This document shows positions 46,573-57,529 of a stretch of 64,000 nucleotides of DNA, one piece after another. Under the pieces are notes generated by a model. It had not been told where the DNA came from. It ran no database searches and saw only the letters and a program-made list of their open reading frames with translations. This DNA comes from Bacillus kwashiorkori (GTDB taxonomy: Bacteria > Bacillota > Bacilli > Bacillales > Caldibacillaceae). The DNA is taken from assembly GCF_001375515.1 (NCBI RefSeq), contig NZ_CTDX01000016.1:186001-250000 (forward strand), read 5' to 3'. Numbering within the stretch: position 1 is the stretch's first letter; every line of letters begins with the position of its first letter. The translations under genes and the position numbers were made by a program.

Positions 46573-48897
46573 ATGAGTGAACAACATAAGATGATCGTTC
46601 CCCTCCTTCCACTAAGAGGATTACTCGTCTTTCCAACAACTGTTTTACACTTAGATGTAGGAAGAGAAAAATCAGTACAAGCATTAGAAAAGGCGATGAT
46701 AGATGAACATCTAATTTTTTTGACGACACAAAAAGATGTAGCTATTGATGAACCTGATAAAGATGACATGTATCATATTGGTACCCTTACGAAAGTGAAA
46801 CAAATGTTAAAACTGCCAAATGGTACTATTCGAGTATTAGTAGAAGGATTAAAAAGGGCAAAAATTGAAAAATTCATCGATCACGAAGAGTATTTCGCAG
46901 TAGAAATTAATACATACGAAGAGGAAAATGAGAAAGACGCAGAAGCTGAAGCATTCATGCGCACCGTGTTAGAGTATTTTGAACAGTACATCAAAATATC
47001 GAAAAAAGTTTCCGCCGAAACATTTGCCATCGTCAAAGATGTGGAAGAGCCAGGCAGACTTGCGGATATTATCGCATCCCACTTACCTTTAAAACTAAAG
47101 GAAAAACAAGATCTCCTTGAAACAATTGACGAGAAAGAACGATTACATAAGATTATTCGTGTGTTAAATAACGAAAAAGAAATTATTCAATTAGAAAGAA
47201 AAATTGGCCAACGTGTAAAAAAATCAATGGAGAGAACGCAAAAAGAATACTATTTGCGGGAACAGATGAAAGCAATTCAAAAAGAACTAGGCGATAGAGA
47301 AGGAAAAAGTGGTGAAATCGAAGAACTACGTGAAAAAATTGACTTCGCTCAAATGCCAGAACACGTTTATAAAACCGCATTAAAAGAATTAGACCGATAT
47401 GAAAAGATTCCGAATACGTCAGCAGAAAGTGCGGTCATTCGTAATTTTTTAGACTGGTTAATTGCATTGCCTTGGACGAAAGCAACTGCTGACGATTTAA
47501 ATATTCAACGAGCAGAGAAAATATTAAATGACGATCATTACGGTTTGGAAAAAGTAAAAGAACGTGTTTTAGAATATTTAGCTGTCCAACAATTAACGAA
47601 ATCTTTAAAAGGACCTATTCTTTGTTTAGTAGGGCCACCAGGAGTAGGTAAAACGAGTTTAGCCCGCTCCATTGCCCGTTCATTAAAGCGAAACTTTGTT
47701 CGGATTTCCTTAGGGGGAGTTCGGGATGAATCAGAAATTCGCGGACATCGTCGTACATATGTAGGAGCTATGCCAGGTAGAATTATTCAAGGAATGCGTA
47801 AGGCTGGAACTATTAATCCTGTGTTTCTATTAGACGAGATAGATAAAATGTCGAACGATTTTCGTGGGGATCCGTCTGCAGCTATGCTAGAAGTGTTAGA
47901 TCCAGAACAAAATAAAAGTTTCAGTGATCACTACATCGAAGAGACTTATGACTTATCGAAAGTAATGTTTATTGCAACAGCGAACGATTTAAGTACTATT
48001 CCTATACCGCTAAGAGACCGGATGGAAATTATCTCTATACCTGGTTATACAGAGCAGGAAAAATTACATATTGCAAAAGGTCATTTAATTGGAAAACAAA
48101 TAAAAGAACATGGATTAACGAAAAAGCAGCTACAAATTCGTGATGAAGGATTATTACAAATTATTCGCTACTATACGAGAGAAGCTGGAGTTAGAGGTTT
48201 GGAACGACAAATTGCCTCCATTTGCAGAAAAACGGCAAAAATTATCATTGCTGAGGAAAAGAAACGCGTCATCGTAACAGAACAAAATGTGGAAGACTTT
48301 TTAGGTAAGCAGATTTTTCGTTATGGTCAGGCTGAAACAGAAGACCAAATTGGTGTGGCAACTGGTCTAGCTTATACAGCATTTGGCGGAGACACTTTAC
48401 AAATCGAAGTGTCATTGGCACCAGGAAAAGGTACGCTTGTCCTTACCGGAAAACTCGGCGATGTGATGAAAGAGTCTGCACAGGCAGCTTTTAGTTATGT
48501 ACGTTCATCATCAGAAATGCTCGGCATTGAGACAGACTTTTATAAAAAATATGATGTCCATATCCATGTGCCAGAAGGAGCGGTACCGAAAGATGGTCCT
48601 TCTGCTGGAATTACCATTACGACAGCCCTCGTTTCTGCCTTGACTGGTAAAAAAGTGCGCCGTGAAATAGGTATGACCGGAGAGATTACGCTACGGGGAC
48701 GTGTATTGCCTATCGGTGGATTAAAAGAAAAAACATTAGCGGCCCATCGAGCAGGTATAACAACTATTATTTTGCCGAAAGACAATGAGAAAGACTTAGA
48801 CGATATTCCAGATAGTGTGAAAGGTGAGCTAACGTTCATCCCTGTTTCCCATATTGATGAAGTGTTAGCGAAAGCGTTAGTTGGTGAAGATAAATGA
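46573..48897 (+). CDS. lonA: ATP-dependent protease La (LonA)
   Basis: A 774-residue soluble Lon protease, the same length as B. subtilis LonA. The N-terminal LON substrate domain ([23 protein letters not shown]) and a coiled-coil linker are followed by the AAA+ domain with Walker A GPPGVGKT (354-361) and the protease domain, with catalytic Ser677 in KDGPSAG and the lysine in [17 protein letters not shown] 46573 follows GGAGG; the frame opens five codons earlier, in the ribosome site. It overlaps engB by 4 bases. Confidence 0.97.
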   Translation: MSEQHKMIVPLLPLRGLLVFPTTVLHLDVGREKSVQALEKAMIDEHLIFLTTQKDVAIDEPDKDDMYHIGTLTKVKQMLKLPNGTIRVLVEGLKRAKIEKFIDHEEYFAVEINTYEEENEKDAEAEAFMRTVLEYFEQYIKISKKVSAETFAIVKDVEEPGRLADIIASHLPLKLKEKQDLLETIDEKERLHKIIRVLNNEKEIIQLERKIGQRVKKSMERTQKEYYLREQMKAIQKELGDREGKSGEIEELREKIDFAQMPEHVYKTALKELDRYEKIPNTSAESAVIRNFLDWLIALPWTKATADDLNIQRAEKILNDDHYGLEKVKERVLEYLAVQQLTKSLKGPILCLVGPPGVGKTSLARSIARSLKRNFVRISLGGVRDESEIRGHRRTYVGAMPGRIIQGMRKAGTINPVFLLDEIDKMSNDFRGDPSAAMLEVLDPEQNKSFSDHYIEETYDLSKVMFIATANDLSTIPIPLRDRMEIISIPGYTEQEKLHIAKGHLIGKQIKEHGLTKKQLQIRDEGLLQIIRYYTREAGVRGLERQIASICRKTAKIIIAEEKKRVIVTEQNVEDFLGKQIFRYGQAETEDQIGVATGLAYTAFGGDTLQIEVSLAPGKGTLVLTGKLGDVMKESAQAAFSYVRSSSEMLGIETDFYKKYDVHIHVPEGAVPKDGPSAGITITTALVSALTGKKVRREIGMTGEITLRGRVLPIGGLKEKTLAAHRAGITTIILPKDNEKDLDDIPDSVKGELTFIPVSHIDEVLAKALVGEDK

Positions 48898-49481
48898 AAG
48901 TAAATAGTGCAGAATTTATTATCAGTGCCGTTTCCAACAAGCAATATCCAGAAGGGGATTTACCAGAAATTGCTTTAGCTGGCAGATCTAATGTCGGAAA
49001 ATCATCATTTATTAATAAGTTAATTAATCGGAAAGGCTTAGCAAGAACATCTTCTAAGCCAGGTAAAACACAAACATTAAATTATTATTTAATCAATGAG
49101 CAGTTTTATTTTGTCGATGTTCCAGGGTATGGCTATGCAAAAGTATCCAAAACAGAGAGAGCTGCTTGGGGAAAAATGATTGAATCGTATTTAACAGAAC
49201 GAAAACAACTAAAATGTGTTTTACTAATTATTGATATTCGTCATAAGCCGACCGATGATGATGTGATGATGTATGACTTCTTAAAGTATTACGAAATACC
49301 GACGATTATTATTGCAACGAAAGCAGATAAAGTACCTCGAGGGAAATGGCAAAAACACTTGAAGGATGTAAAAGAAACATTAGAAGTTGTAGAGGGAGAC
49401 CAAACCATTCTTTTTTCCGCTGAAACAGCGCAAGGGAAAGAGGAAGCATGGAAATTATTAACTCCTTATATTAACTCCTAA
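48894..49481 (+). CDS. engB: Ribosome biogenesis GTPase EngB
   Basis: A 195-residue essential GTPase (YsxC) for assembly of the 50S subunit. G1 GRSNVGKSS, the switch region [11 protein letters not shown]3 DVPGYG and G4 TKADK are all present in the usual order. The ATG at 48894 overlaps the lonA stop (ATGA), so the two are translationally coupled, as in B. subtilis. Two terminators follow. Confidence 0.97.
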   Translation: MKVNSAEFIISAVSNKQYPEGDLPEIALAGRSNVGKSSFINKLINRKGLARTSSKPGKTQTLNYYLINEQFYFVDVPGYGYAKVSKTERAAWGKMIESYLTERKQLKCVLLIIDIRHKPTDDDVMMYDFLKYYEIPTIIIATKADKVPRGKWQKHLKDVKETLEVVEGDQTILFSAETAQGKEEAWKLLTPYINS

Positions 49482-49592
49482 CTAAAAGTCACGATACTGT
49501 ATAGGCGAAAAAACGTTTCCAGGTTTTATTAGAAAAACAACGTGGAATTAACGGGAGTTCTCTACTAATTTCTAAACAATCAAGAAGAATTA

Positions 49593-49650
49593 GAAAAAAG
49601 CTGACGCAAAAGGTCGATAAAAAGACTTGTCTGAGCCAGCTTTTTTCTTT
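49593..49650 (+). terminator. Terminator after lonA-engB
   Basis: GAAAAAAGCTG (49593-49603) pairs with CAGCTTTTTTC (49637-49647); the T run is in the distal arm. Confidence 0.8.
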
Positions 49651-49672
49651 ATCGGTGTTTATTTTTAAATGT

Positions 49673-49713
49673 AAAAAGATGAAGGGTTGATTTTCCCCCC
49701 CTTCATCTTTTTT
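49673..49713. terminator. Second, possibly bidirectional terminator
   Basis: AAAAAGATGAAGGG (49673-49686) pairs with CCCTTCATCTTTTT (49699-49712), a perfect 14-bp stem. With A on one side and T on the other it could stop both engB and the leftward membrane gene. Confidence 0.9.
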
Positions 49714-49989
49714 GTAGTTTTCTCTTATGAGTTTCCCGCTTTTTCCAATGATAAAAAACACAAATAAGCTCCATTCCATATTTTTTGAATAGTCCTCATA
49801 GTGGAAAAAACATTTTTGCATCTACCTATTATGGATACACTTATTCCGCACGACGTCCTCCTCTAACAAACAAAAGCTCCTCTAAAAGTCAATCTGTGTT
49901 TCTTAAGGGGAGCATTTTAAAAAGGATATACTTTTTGGATAACATCTTTTTGGTGTTAATAAATAGACCTAAATTTACGCATTGGACCA
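49714..49989 (+). other. Intergenic region between the engB terminators and the leftward membrane gene
   Basis: Frames at 49489-49821 (minus) and 49785-50003 (plus) overlap terminators or a real gene and lack ribosome sites. I see no supported feature. Confidence 0.5.
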
Positions 49990-50475
49990 TTATTTCCGTT
50001 TAAAAAAGAATAGATAACCGCCTACAGCAAATAAAATGATTGGCCAAAAAGAATTTAAGTCGGCTATTTTATATTGGATAAACCCGAGCCACTGAAAGAT
50101 TTTTTCATAAAACAATTGGATAAAAGCTAAAATAAGGAAAAGCCAGCCATACAATAATCCAGAATTTGTTTTTTGGTATTGCAGAAAAAAGCTTAAAGAA
50201 ATAAATAAAATAATTACACCCATATGATCCAAGCGAATCGAATATTGCTGAGATAAATAAAAATGAATTCCTAGTCCAGAAAATAATACTGCTGGAAGGA
50301 TAAAATCATATTGTTTTCCACCGTAAGCTTGTACAAAAAAAGCAACTCCGATTAAAAACAATAAAGCCGGCCACCCGAATAATGACAGATAAGTCAAGAT
50401 GGGAAAGTTTTGCAAAATAACATATAAGCCAAACCCAATTAATATTGCACTAGGAAATAATTTATTGCCTTTCAT
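49990..50475 (-). CDS. Small polytopic membrane protein (LiaF/DUF5668-like region)
   Basis: A 161-residue membrane protein with about seven short hydrophobic segments and almost no soluble part. The beginning KLFPSAILIGFGLYVILQNF and the end FWPIILFAVGGYLFFFKRK resemble the small helical-hairpin modules of LiaF/LiaI-type envelope-stress proteins. ATG 50475 follows GAGGTG; an in-frame TTG at 50487 lies in the ribosome site. It takes the place of the uncharacterised B. subtilis ysxD between engB and hemA, but I cannot show homology. Function unknown. Confidence 0.78.
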   Translation of the reverse strand: MKGNKLFPSAILIGFGLYVILQNFPILTYLSLFGWPALLFLIGVAFFVQAYGGKQYDFILPAVLFSGLGIHFYLSQQYSIRLDHMGVIILFISLSFFLQYQKTNSGLLYGWLFLILAFIQLFYEKIFQWLGFIQYKIADLNSFWPIILFAVGGYLFFFKRK

Positions 50476-50605
50476 TTTGCACCTCAAAAAACATAGTCTT
50501 TAAAAGAACAATGAAAATTTATTTGATAGATGTTGTATGGATAATTAAAACTTAAAACTTGAATATTACGGTAATCTTTGATAAGTTACAAGTGAAAACA
50601 TTAAT

Positions 50606-50620
50606 TTATAATAAATTTAA
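50606..50620 (+). promoter_or_regulatory. Possible PerR box before hemA
   Basis: TTATAATAAATTTAA matches the PerR consensus TTATAATNATTATAA at 12 of 14 defined positions. The B. subtilis hem operon belongs to the PerR regulon. A TTGACT (50635-50640) and TATTAT (50656-50661) follow, but with a spacer of only 15. Confidence 0.45.
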
Positions 50621-50740
50621 ATTAGTAGTAGTTATTGACTGCTAGGCATACTACATATTATCGTATCATAATTTTTACGAAAATGTGGCTTAAATTAACT
50701 AATTTTGAAAATAAAACTATTTATGTTAGGGTGGTTCCTG

Positions 50741-52081
50741 TTGCATATTCTCGCAGTTGGTCTCAATTATAAAACCGCACCTGTTGAAATAAGAGAACGT
50801 CTGTCTTTTAATGAAACGCTGATCGGCGAAAATATGCTTTTATTAAAGCAGACGAAAAGTATATTGGAAAATGTCATTATTTCGACATGCAACCGTACAG
50901 AAATATACGCTGTTGTAGATCAAATACATACGGGAAAATATTATATAAAAGAGTTTCTAGCAAAAACTTTTGGAATTTCTCGAGAAGAATTTGAACAATA
51001 TCTCTTTATATATGAAAACGATTTAGCCATTCGTCATTTATTCCGAGTTACTTGTGGTCTAGATTCGATGATATTAGGAGAAACTCAAATTTTAGGACAA
51101 GTTAGGACAAGCTTTTTTACTGCACAAAAACATCATACAGTTGGAACGGTATTCAATCAGCTATTTAAACAAGCGATTACTGTGGCAAAAAAAGCCCATA
51201 CAGAAACAGAGATTGCGGCAAATGCAGTCTCGGTCAGTTATGCCGCAGTCGAGCTTGCGAAAAAGGTTTTCGGTAATTTGAAAGAAAAGAAAATATTAAT
51301 TATTGGTGCAGGTAAGATGGGCGAGCTGACACTAGAAAACTTAGCTGGAAGCGGTGCAAATAATATTACCATTATTAATCGAACATATGAAAAGGCTAGT
51401 GCGCTAGCTGTTAAATTTAGTGGGGTTGCTAAACCTTTTGAGGAAATCCAAAAGTGTTTAGCAGAGACAGATATCGTCATTAGTTCTACTGGAGCTAGCC
51501 AATACATTATAACTGAAGATTTAGTAGAAGACGCTGTGCATTATCGAAAAGGAGAACCAATTCTTTTCGTTGATATTGCGGTACCGCGAGATATTCATCC
51601 GAATATTGGAACACTAAATTCCGTTTTTTTATACGATATTGATGATTTAGAGGGAATTGTCCAAGCTAATTTACAAGAGCGAGAACGTGCCGCTATTGAG
51701 ATTGACAACTTTCTTACCGTAGAACTAGTTGCATTTAAGCAATGGCTAAATACGTTAGGTGTTGTACCACTAATTTCTGCGTTACGAGAAAACGCATTGC
51801 AAATCCAAGCTAATACGATGGAAAGTTTGGATAGGAAGTTGCCAAACTTAACGGAGAGAGAAAGAAAAGTTATTGGCAAACATATGAAAAGTATCATTAA
51901 TCAAATGTTGCGGGAACCAATATTACAAATAAAAGAAATGGCAAATGAAGAAAATGGAGATGTTGCTTTACATTTGTTTAAGCAAATCTTTAACCTGCAA
52001 GTGGAAGAGGAAGATAATTATGTGCAAAATCCTAAGTCAGTTAAAGACAATACTGTAACATTTGAACTAGCAAAAAATTAA
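50741..52081 (+). CDS. hemA: Glutamyl-tRNA reductase
   Basis: A 446-residue NADPH enzyme reducing glutamyl-tRNA to glutamate-1-semialdehyde, the committed step of haem synthesis by the C5 route. The catalytic Cys50 is in [25 protein letters not shown] binds the substrate, the NADPH site is [13 protein letters not shown], and a C-terminal dimerisation helix follows. The start is TTG at 50741, 6 bases after AGGGTGG, giving [19 protein letters not shown]; the frame opens 12 codons earlier, but those residues do not fit the family. First gene of hemAXCDBL. Confidence 0.95.
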   Translation: MHILAVGLNYKTAPVEIRERLSFNETLIGENMLLLKQTKSILENVIISTCNRTEIYAVVDQIHTGKYYIKEFLAKTFGISREEFEQYLFIYENDLAIRHLFRVTCGLDSMILGETQILGQVRTSFFTAQKHHTVGTVFNQLFKQAITVAKKAHTETEIAANAVSVSYAAVELAKKVFGNLKEKKILIIGAGKMGELTLENLAGSGANNITIINRTYEKASALAVKFSGVAKPFEEIQKCLAETDIVISSTGASQYIITEDLVEDAVHYRKGEPILFVDIAVPRDIHPNIGTLNSVFLYDIDDLEGIVQANLQERERAAIEIDNFLTVELVAFKQWLNTLGVVPLISALRENALQIQANTMESLDRKLPNLTERERKVIGKHMKSIINQMLREPILQIKEMANEENGDVALHLFKQIFNLQVEEEDNYVQNPKSVKDNTVTFELAKN

Positions 52082-52104
52082 CGATTGTTAGTGAGGTTTT
52101 CCTA

Positions 52105-52938
52105 ATGGGTGAAAACTTTTTAGCCAAAATGCATGAAGTAACAATTTTACTTTATGCATTTTGTGTTCTTTTATATTTTATTGATTTTTTGCAAAATAAT
52201 CGGAAAGCAAAACAATGGGCTGCTTTTTTATTATCAATTATTTGGGCTTTGCAAACGGTTTTTTTTCTACTATATATGATTGATATAGGTCGTTTTCCCA
52301 TTTTAACATTAGGAGAAGGATTATATTTTTATGTGTGGATTATTATATCGCTTACTTTAGTTTTTCATAAATACTCTCGCATTGAATTTTTAAGTTTTTT
52401 TACTAGTATATTAGGATTTATTTTAATGGTCATTTTAACATTTGCTCCGTTTCGCTGGCAGTCGGAAGCGTTAGCACAAAACTTAGCATCCGAACTGCTA
52501 TTTATTCACATAACGATGTCAATAGTAGCATATGGAGCGTTTTCTTTATCCTTCATCTTTTCCCTGCTCTATTTATTTCAATATCGGTTATTGAAAAAGA
52601 AAAAATGGGGGATTCAATTAATGAGAATGGATAATTTAGTAAAGCTGGAAAATATGTCCTATATTTTAAATGCTCTTGGAATGCCGATTTTTTTGCTAGG
52701 TGTTATACTAGGGTTACAGTGGGCTTACATAAAAATTCCTCATTTATCTTGGTTTGATTGGAAGATTGTCGGTTCGTTTATGTTAATCGGTATTTATGGG
52801 TTATATTTATATGTAAAATTGCGAAAAGAGATGGCTGGCAAAAGTTTGGCGTTCTATAATATTGGCGCATTCTTATTTGTACTTATTAATTTCTTTTTGC
52901 TCGGCAAATTGTCTGCTTTTCATTTTTGGCTCCAATAA
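52105..52938 (+). CDS. hemX: HemX, CcsA-like membrane protein
   Basis: A 277-residue membrane protein with about eight helices of the cytochrome-assembly (CcsA/HemX) family. In B. subtilis HemX lowers the amount of HemA protein. Histidine-containing FIHITMSIVAYGAFSLSFIFSLLYL and GWAYIKIPHLSWFDWK-like segments (here LQWAYIKIPHLSWFDWK) are typical. ATG 52105 follows GTGAGG. It sits between hemA and hemC in the usual operon order. Confidence 0.92.
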   Translation: MGENFLAKMHEVTILLYAFCVLLYFIDFLQNNRKAKQWAAFLLSIIWALQTVFFLLYMIDIGRFPILTLGEGLYFYVWIIISLTLVFHKYSRIEFLSFFTSILGFILMVILTFAPFRWQSEALAQNLASELLFIHITMSIVAYGAFSLSFIFSLLYLFQYRLLKKKKWGIQLMRMDNLVKLENMSYILNALGMPIFLLGVILGLQWAYIKIPHLSWFDWKIVGSFMLIGIYGLYLYVKLRKEMAGKSLAFYNIGAFLFVLINFFLLGKLSAFHFWLQ

Positions 52939-52997
52939 GTTTGATAGGTAATTGTATGTGAATGGAATAACATATTTTTATACAATTAGGAGGAACA

Positions 52998-53930
52998 ATG
53001 AGAAAAATAATTGTTGGTTCTAGAAGAAGTGCGCTTGCATTGACACAAACAAAGTGGGTTATTGACAAACTAAAAGAGTTAGGGGCTCCCTTTTCATTTG
53101 AAATAAAAGAAATGGTTACAAAGGGAGATCAAATTTTAAACGTAACACTATCAAAAGTGGGTGGCAAAGGTCTTTTCGTGAAAGAAATTGAACATGCACT
53201 GTTGCAAAATGATATTGACTTTGCGGTACATAGTATGAAAGATATGCCGTCGGTTTTGCCGGCTGGACTCATTATCGGTGCGATACCAGAACGCGAAGAT
53301 GCTAGAGATGTTCTATTAACGAAAAAAGGAGAGAAAATAGAAGATATGTCGGCAGGTTCTATTGTCGGTACGAGCAGTTTGCGAAGACAAGCGCAAATTT
53401 TAGCTATCCGACCAGATTTACAAATCAAATGGATTCGTGGAAATATTGATACTCGAATTAATAAGCTGCAAACGGAAGACTATGATGCCATCATATTGGC
53501 GGCGGCTGGATTAAATCGTATGAATCTAAAAATTAATGAAGTTACTGAATATTTAAATATAGAGCAATACATCCCTGCTGTTGGGCAAGGGGCACTTGGT
53601 ATTGAATGTCGTGAGGAAGATATTGAACTTCGCCAATGGTTAGATAAATTAACTTGTAGCAAAACAGAACGGGTTGTCAAGGCGGAACGAGCTTTCCTCC
53701 AAAAAATGGAAGGTAGCTGTCAAGTACCGATTGGTGGTCACGCGATTATTACGGATGCCGATAAAATCGAATTAACTGCTTTCGTTGCGGCTCCAGACGG
53801 GAAAACAATTTTTAAAGAAACGATGACAGGCAATGACCCGAAAACGGTTGGAGAAGAAGCAGCCCGAAAATTAATTGCAGCTGGTGCCAAGAAATTAATT
53901 GATGAAGTGCTGAAGCAAAATGAGCAATAA
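52998..53930 (+). CDS. hemC: Porphobilinogen deaminase (hydroxymethylbilane synthase)
   Basis: A 310-residue enzyme that joins four porphobilinogens into hydroxymethylbilane. Cys241 in [10 protein letters not shown] carries the dipyrromethane cofactor; [13 protein letters not shown] at the N-terminus, KDMPSVLP and the arginines in [10 protein letters not shown] and IRGNIDTR bind the growing chain. ATG 52998 follows AGGAGG. Confidence 0.97.
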   Translation: MRKIIVGSRRSALALTQTKWVIDKLKELGAPFSFEIKEMVTKGDQILNVTLSKVGGKGLFVKEIEHALLQNDIDFAVHSMKDMPSVLPAGLIIGAIPEREDARDVLLTKKGEKIEDMSAGSIVGTSSLRRQAQILAIRPDLQIKWIRGNIDTRINKLQTEDYDAIILAAAGLNRMNLKINEVTEYLNIEQYIPAVGQGALGIECREEDIELRQWLDKLTCSKTERVVKAERAFLQKMEGSCQVPIGGHAIITDADKIELTAFVAAPDGKTIFKETMTGNDPKTVGEEAARKLIAAGAKKLIDEVLKQNEQ

Positions 53931-53974
53931 AGTTTCATCTTGCTAGAATTGTCATTGTTAGGGAGTTGGGAACG

Positions 53975-54784
53975 TTGAAAGAGCAACAGTTGCCGTTAGA
54001 AGGTAAAACTTGTTTAATTACACGGGAACAAAGGCAAGCACAACCGTTAAAAAATGAAATTGAAAAACTAGGCGGCATACCGATAGTTATTCCGTTAATC
54101 GCTTTTCGAAAAAGCAAATTAACGAAGGGCGAGCGTGCAATTCTTTCTAACTTACGAGCGTACCAGTGGTTCGTTTTCACTAGCCAAAATGGGGTCGAGT
54201 ATTTTTTTACCGAATTAAAAGAGCAGGGACTGGCTTTTCCGCAAGGGGCAAAAGTAGCTGCTGTCGGAACAAAAACTGCAAAATTGTTACAAAACTTTGG
54301 GGTTACCGCTACCCTTGTTCCGGAAAAATTTACCGGTGAATGGTTAGCAAGTGAAATGCTCCCGTTGATGACAGATAAAGACTCTGTTTGTGTAATAAAA
54401 GGGAACTTAGCCCGCGATATAGTCGGAAAAAGTTTAACAGAACAAGGGATATCTGTATCTGAAATCATCATCTATGAAACATATTTTCCAACAGAAAATA
54501 AAAGCGCATTATTAGCTGCTATGCAGAATAAGACGCTTGATTTGCTCATATTCACAAGCCCGTCTACCGTGAAAAATTTTATTGAAACATTAATAGAAAA
54601 TGATTTGCTATGTCTAGTGAAATCGAAATGGATTGCATGTATTGGCTCTGTTACGAAACAACAAGCGGAAGATTACGGGTTAATCGTTCATATATGTCCC
54701 GAAATATATACGACAGATCAATTAATGCAAGAAATCGCAGCTTTTTTTAGTGAAAAAGCTAATTATATGGAGGAATCATCATGA
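53975..54784 (+). CDS. hemD: Uroporphyrinogen-III synthase
   Basis: A 269-residue cytosolic enzyme that closes hydroxymethylbilane with inversion of ring D. The family is weakly conserved; visible pieces are [39 protein letters not shown] and [11 protein letters not shown], plus the operon position between hemC and hemB. The start is TTG at 53975, 9 bases after GGGAG; the frame also opens with a TTG at 53966, which touches the ribosome site. It overlaps hemB by 4 bases (ATGA). Confidence 0.9.
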   Translation: MKEQQLPLEGKTCLITREQRQAQPLKNEIEKLGGIPIVIPLIAFRKSKLTKGERAILSNLRAYQWFVFTSQNGVEYFFTELKEQGLAFPQGAKVAAVGTKTAKLLQNFGVTATLVPEKFTGEWLASEMLPLMTDKDSVCVIKGNLARDIVGKSLTEQGISVSEIIIYETYFPTENKSALLAAMQNKTLDLLIFTSPSTVKNFIETLIENDLLCLVKSKWIACIGSVTKQQAEDYGLIVHICPEIYTTDQLMQEIAAFFSEKANYMEESS

Positions 54785-55770
54785 AAATGAATGAATTACA
54801 ATTTACGAGACATCGGCGATTACGACAAAATTCCACCTTACGGGATTTAGTGCGAGAAACTCATATATTAATAGATGATCTTATTTATCCACTATTTGTG
54901 ACATTTGGAACGAATAAACGTCAACCTGTTCCATCAATGCCAGGTATTGATCAAATTTCTCTAGATTTGTTGAAAGAGGAAATGGATGACATTAATAGTT
55001 TAGGCATTAAAGCGGTACTGTTATTCGGTATTCCAGAGAAAAAGGATAGTTGTGGTTCAGGTGCCTATCATGATCATGGTATTGTCCAGGAAGCAACAAG
55101 GATTATTAAATCAGAATATCCTCATATTCTAGTAATTGCTGACACATGTCTTTGTGAGTACACCGACCATGGTCATTGCGGGGTGGTTGATAATGGCGAT
55201 GTTTTAAATGATGAATCATTGGATTTATTAGTGAAAACCGCTGTCAGTCAAGCACAAGCAGGCGCCGATATTATTGCTCCATCAAATATGATGGATGGCT
55301 TTACAACAGCTATTCGCCACGGCTTAGATGATGCTGGTTTTTCCCATTTACCGCTAATGTCCTATGCAGTGAAATATGCTTCTTCTTTTTACGGTCCATT
55401 CCGCGATGCTGCAGAAAGTACGCCACAGTTTGGTGATCGAAAAACGTATCAAATGGATCCTGCTAATCGGTTAGAAGCATTAAGAGAAGCACAATCAGAT
55501 GTAGAAGAAGGGGCAGATATGCTCATCGTCAAACCTGGGATGCCTTATTTAGACATTATCCGTGACGTTCGAAACGAGTTTCCTATCCCAATTATCGCTT
55601 ATAATGTCAGTGGGGAATATTCGATGGTGAAAGCCGCTGCACAAAACGGTTGGATTGACGAAGAAAAGATAGTAATGGAAATGTTAATAGGGATGAAACG
55701 GGCAGGAGCAACGATGATCATCACTTATTTTGCGAAAGATGTTGCGAAATGGTTGCGTAACGGAAAATAG
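54781..55770 (+). CDS. hemB: Delta-aminolevulinic acid dehydratase (porphobilinogen synthase)
   Basis: A 329-residue enzyme condensing two 5-aminolevulinates. The zinc-binding cysteine motif [14 protein letters not shown] is of the zinc type, the Schiff-base lysines are in [17 protein letters not shown] and [11 protein letters not shown], and PSNMMDG is present. ATG 54781 overlaps the stop of hemD, with GGAGG in front. Homo-octameric in other species. Confidence 0.97.
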   Translation: MKMNELQFTRHRRLRQNSTLRDLVRETHILIDDLIYPLFVTFGTNKRQPVPSMPGIDQISLDLLKEEMDDINSLGIKAVLLFGIPEKKDSCGSGAYHDHGIVQEATRIIKSEYPHILVIADTCLCEYTDHGHCGVVDNGDVLNDESLDLLVKTAVSQAQAGADIIAPSNMMDGFTTAIRHGLDDAGFSHLPLMSYAVKYASSFYGPFRDAAESTPQFGDRKTYQMDPANRLEALREAQSDVEEGADMLIVKPGMPYLDIIRDVRNEFPIPIIAYNVSGEYSMVKAAAQNGWIDEEKIVMEMLIGMKRAGATMIITYFAKDVAKWLRNGK

Positions 55771-55832
55771 CGTCATTTATCCTAACAGATTATTTGCAGG
55801 TCAATGTATGATATAGAAAGGAAGGCATATCG

Positions 55833-57131
55833 ATGAGAAACTATAGTAATTCAAAAAAAGCTTATAAAGAAGCAGTTACATTTATGCCAGGCGGGGTAAA
55901 TAGTCCTGTTCGAGCGTTTAAATCGGTACAAATGAATCCGATTTTTATGGAAAAAGGGAAGGGCTCGAAGATTTATGATATTGACGGAAACGAATACATT
56001 GATTACGTTCTGTCTTGGGGTCCACTTATACTGGGACATGCAAATGACCAAGTAGTAGAAGCATTAAAAAAAGTAGCAGAAAATGGAACTAGTTTCGGTG
56101 CACCAACATTAATGGAAACAAATTTGGCTCGACTCGTGCAAGAAAGATTGCCTTCCATGGAAATGATTCGAATGGTTAATTCTGGAACTGAAGCGACGAT
56201 GAGTGCTTTAAGATTAGCAAGAGGATATACAGGCCGAAATAAAATTTTGAAATTTGAAGGCTGTTACCACGGTCATGGTGATTCCTTATTAATAAAAGCT
56301 GGTTCAGGTGTTGCAACACTAGGTTTGCCTGACAGTCCCGGAGTGCCCGAAAATACTGCGAAAAATACGATCACCGTACCATTTAATGATTTGGAAGGTG
56401 TGAAAATGGCTTTTAATACATTCGGTGATGATATTGCCTGTATCATCGTAGAACCGATAGCTGGTAATATGGGCGTTGTTCCTCCACTACCAGGATTTTT
56501 AGAAGGTTTACGAGAAATAACGAATCATTACGGTGCCCTGCTAATTTTTGATGAAGTAATGACTGGATTTCGTGCTCACTATCATAGTGCTCAAGGGTTA
56601 TTCAATGTTACACCCGATTTAACATGCCTTGGAAAAGTGATTGGTGGTGGTCTTCCTGTCGGTGCGTACGGTGGTAGGGCAGAAATTATGGAAAAAGTTG
56701 CGCCAAGCGGCCCGATTTATCAAGCAGGCACATTGTCGGGTAATCCACTTGCTATGACAGCAGGTTATGAAACATTAAGTCAATTAACAGAGGAAGATTA
56801 TGTCCAGTTTGAACTAAAGGCAGACAATCTAGAGAAAGGTTTCCGTGCCGCTGCAGAAAAGTACCAAATCCCATTCACAGTCAATCGGGCTGGTTCAATG
56901 ATTGGTTTCTTTTTTACGAATGAAAAAGTAATTAACTATGAAACAGCCAAAACAGCAAGCTTAGATTTATTCGCAGCTTATTATCAGGAAATGGCAAATC
57001 AAGGTGTGTTCTTACCTCCATCCCAGTTTGAAGGTTTATTTTTATCAACAGTGCATTCATTAGAAGATGTAGAAAAGACGATACGAGCAGCCGAAACAAC
57101 GTTCGAAAAGATTCGGAACAGCTTATACTAA
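55833..57131 (+). CDS. hemL: Glutamate-1-semialdehyde 2,1-aminomutase
   Basis: A 432-residue PLP enzyme making 5-aminolevulinate from the HemA product. The PLP lysine is Lys268 in [16 protein letters not shown]; other motifs are [37 protein letters not shown] and [14 protein letters not shown] 55833 follows AAAGGAAGG. It closes the hem operon; a terminator lies ~130 bases on. Confidence 0.97.
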   Translation: MRNYSNSKKAYKEAVTFMPGGVNSPVRAFKSVQMNPIFMEKGKGSKIYDIDGNEYIDYVLSWGPLILGHANDQVVEALKKVAENGTSFGAPTLMETNLARLVQERLPSMEMIRMVNSGTEATMSALRLARGYTGRNKILKFEGCYHGHGDSLLIKAGSGVATLGLPDSPGVPENTAKNTITVPFNDLEGVKMAFNTFGDDIACIIVEPIAGNMGVVPPLPGFLEGLREITNHYGALLIFDEVMTGFRAHYHSAQGLFNVTPDLTCLGKVIGGGLPVGAYGGRAEIMEKVAPSGPIYQAGTLSGNPLAMTAGYETLSQLTEEDYVQFELKADNLEKGFRAAAEKYQIPFTVNRAGSMIGFFFTNEKVINYETAKTASLDLFAAYYQEMANQGVFLPPSQFEGLFLSTVHSLEDVEKTIRAAETTFEKIRNSLY

Positions 57132-57258
57132 ATAATAAATCAAAATCATAATCGTGAAGCGTCGGCCTGTTCCTGTCGATTCGCTTAGTCACAAATAAAT
57201 TTGAAACGGAAATTAACACCAATCTTTAACATCCAATGTAATAATCAATAGTTTTAGC

Positions 57259-57295
57259 AACTACCCTACTTAAACGAGTTAGGGTAGTTTTTTTA
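57259..57295 (+). terminator. Terminator of hemAXCDBL
   Basis: AACTACCCTA (57259-57268) pairs with TAGGGTAGTT (57280-57289), followed by TTTTTA. Between hemL and this hairpin, and on to 57438, I see nothing else. Confidence 0.92.
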
Positions 57296-57438
57296 TGCGA
57301 ATCTTCATGATGTTGTATTTGTAAAGGTAAAGAAATTCAATTGTTTGGATAGAAAGTTTTTACTAGAAAGCTAGGAAGTTTAGTTTGAAAAAAATAGTTG
57401 CAAAAGGATCGGTGTAAGGAAGAATTATAAGGAATTTA

Positions 57439-57467
57439 GCATAAATTAACCCTCTATATCATACATT
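57439..57467 (+). promoter_or_regulatory. Probable SigE promoter of spoVID
   Basis: GCATAAA (57439-57445), a 14-base spacer and CATACATT (57460-57467) fit the SigE pattern KMATATT-N14-CATACAMT. B. subtilis spoVID is transcribed in the mother cell by SigE. Confidence 0.7.
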
Positions 57468-57529
57468 GTAATGATATTTACACATAATTCTTTCGATAAA
57501 AGGAAGAAACTTGGAGAGGAGGAAAATTT

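Noticed and set aside
49489..49821. 110-codon minus-strand frame after engB
   Set aside because: It runs through two terminator hairpins, which produce its charged and hydrophobic runs; no ribosome site.
49785..50003. 72-codon plus-strand frame
   Set aside because: TTG start without ribosome site, and its end overlaps the membrane gene on the other strand.
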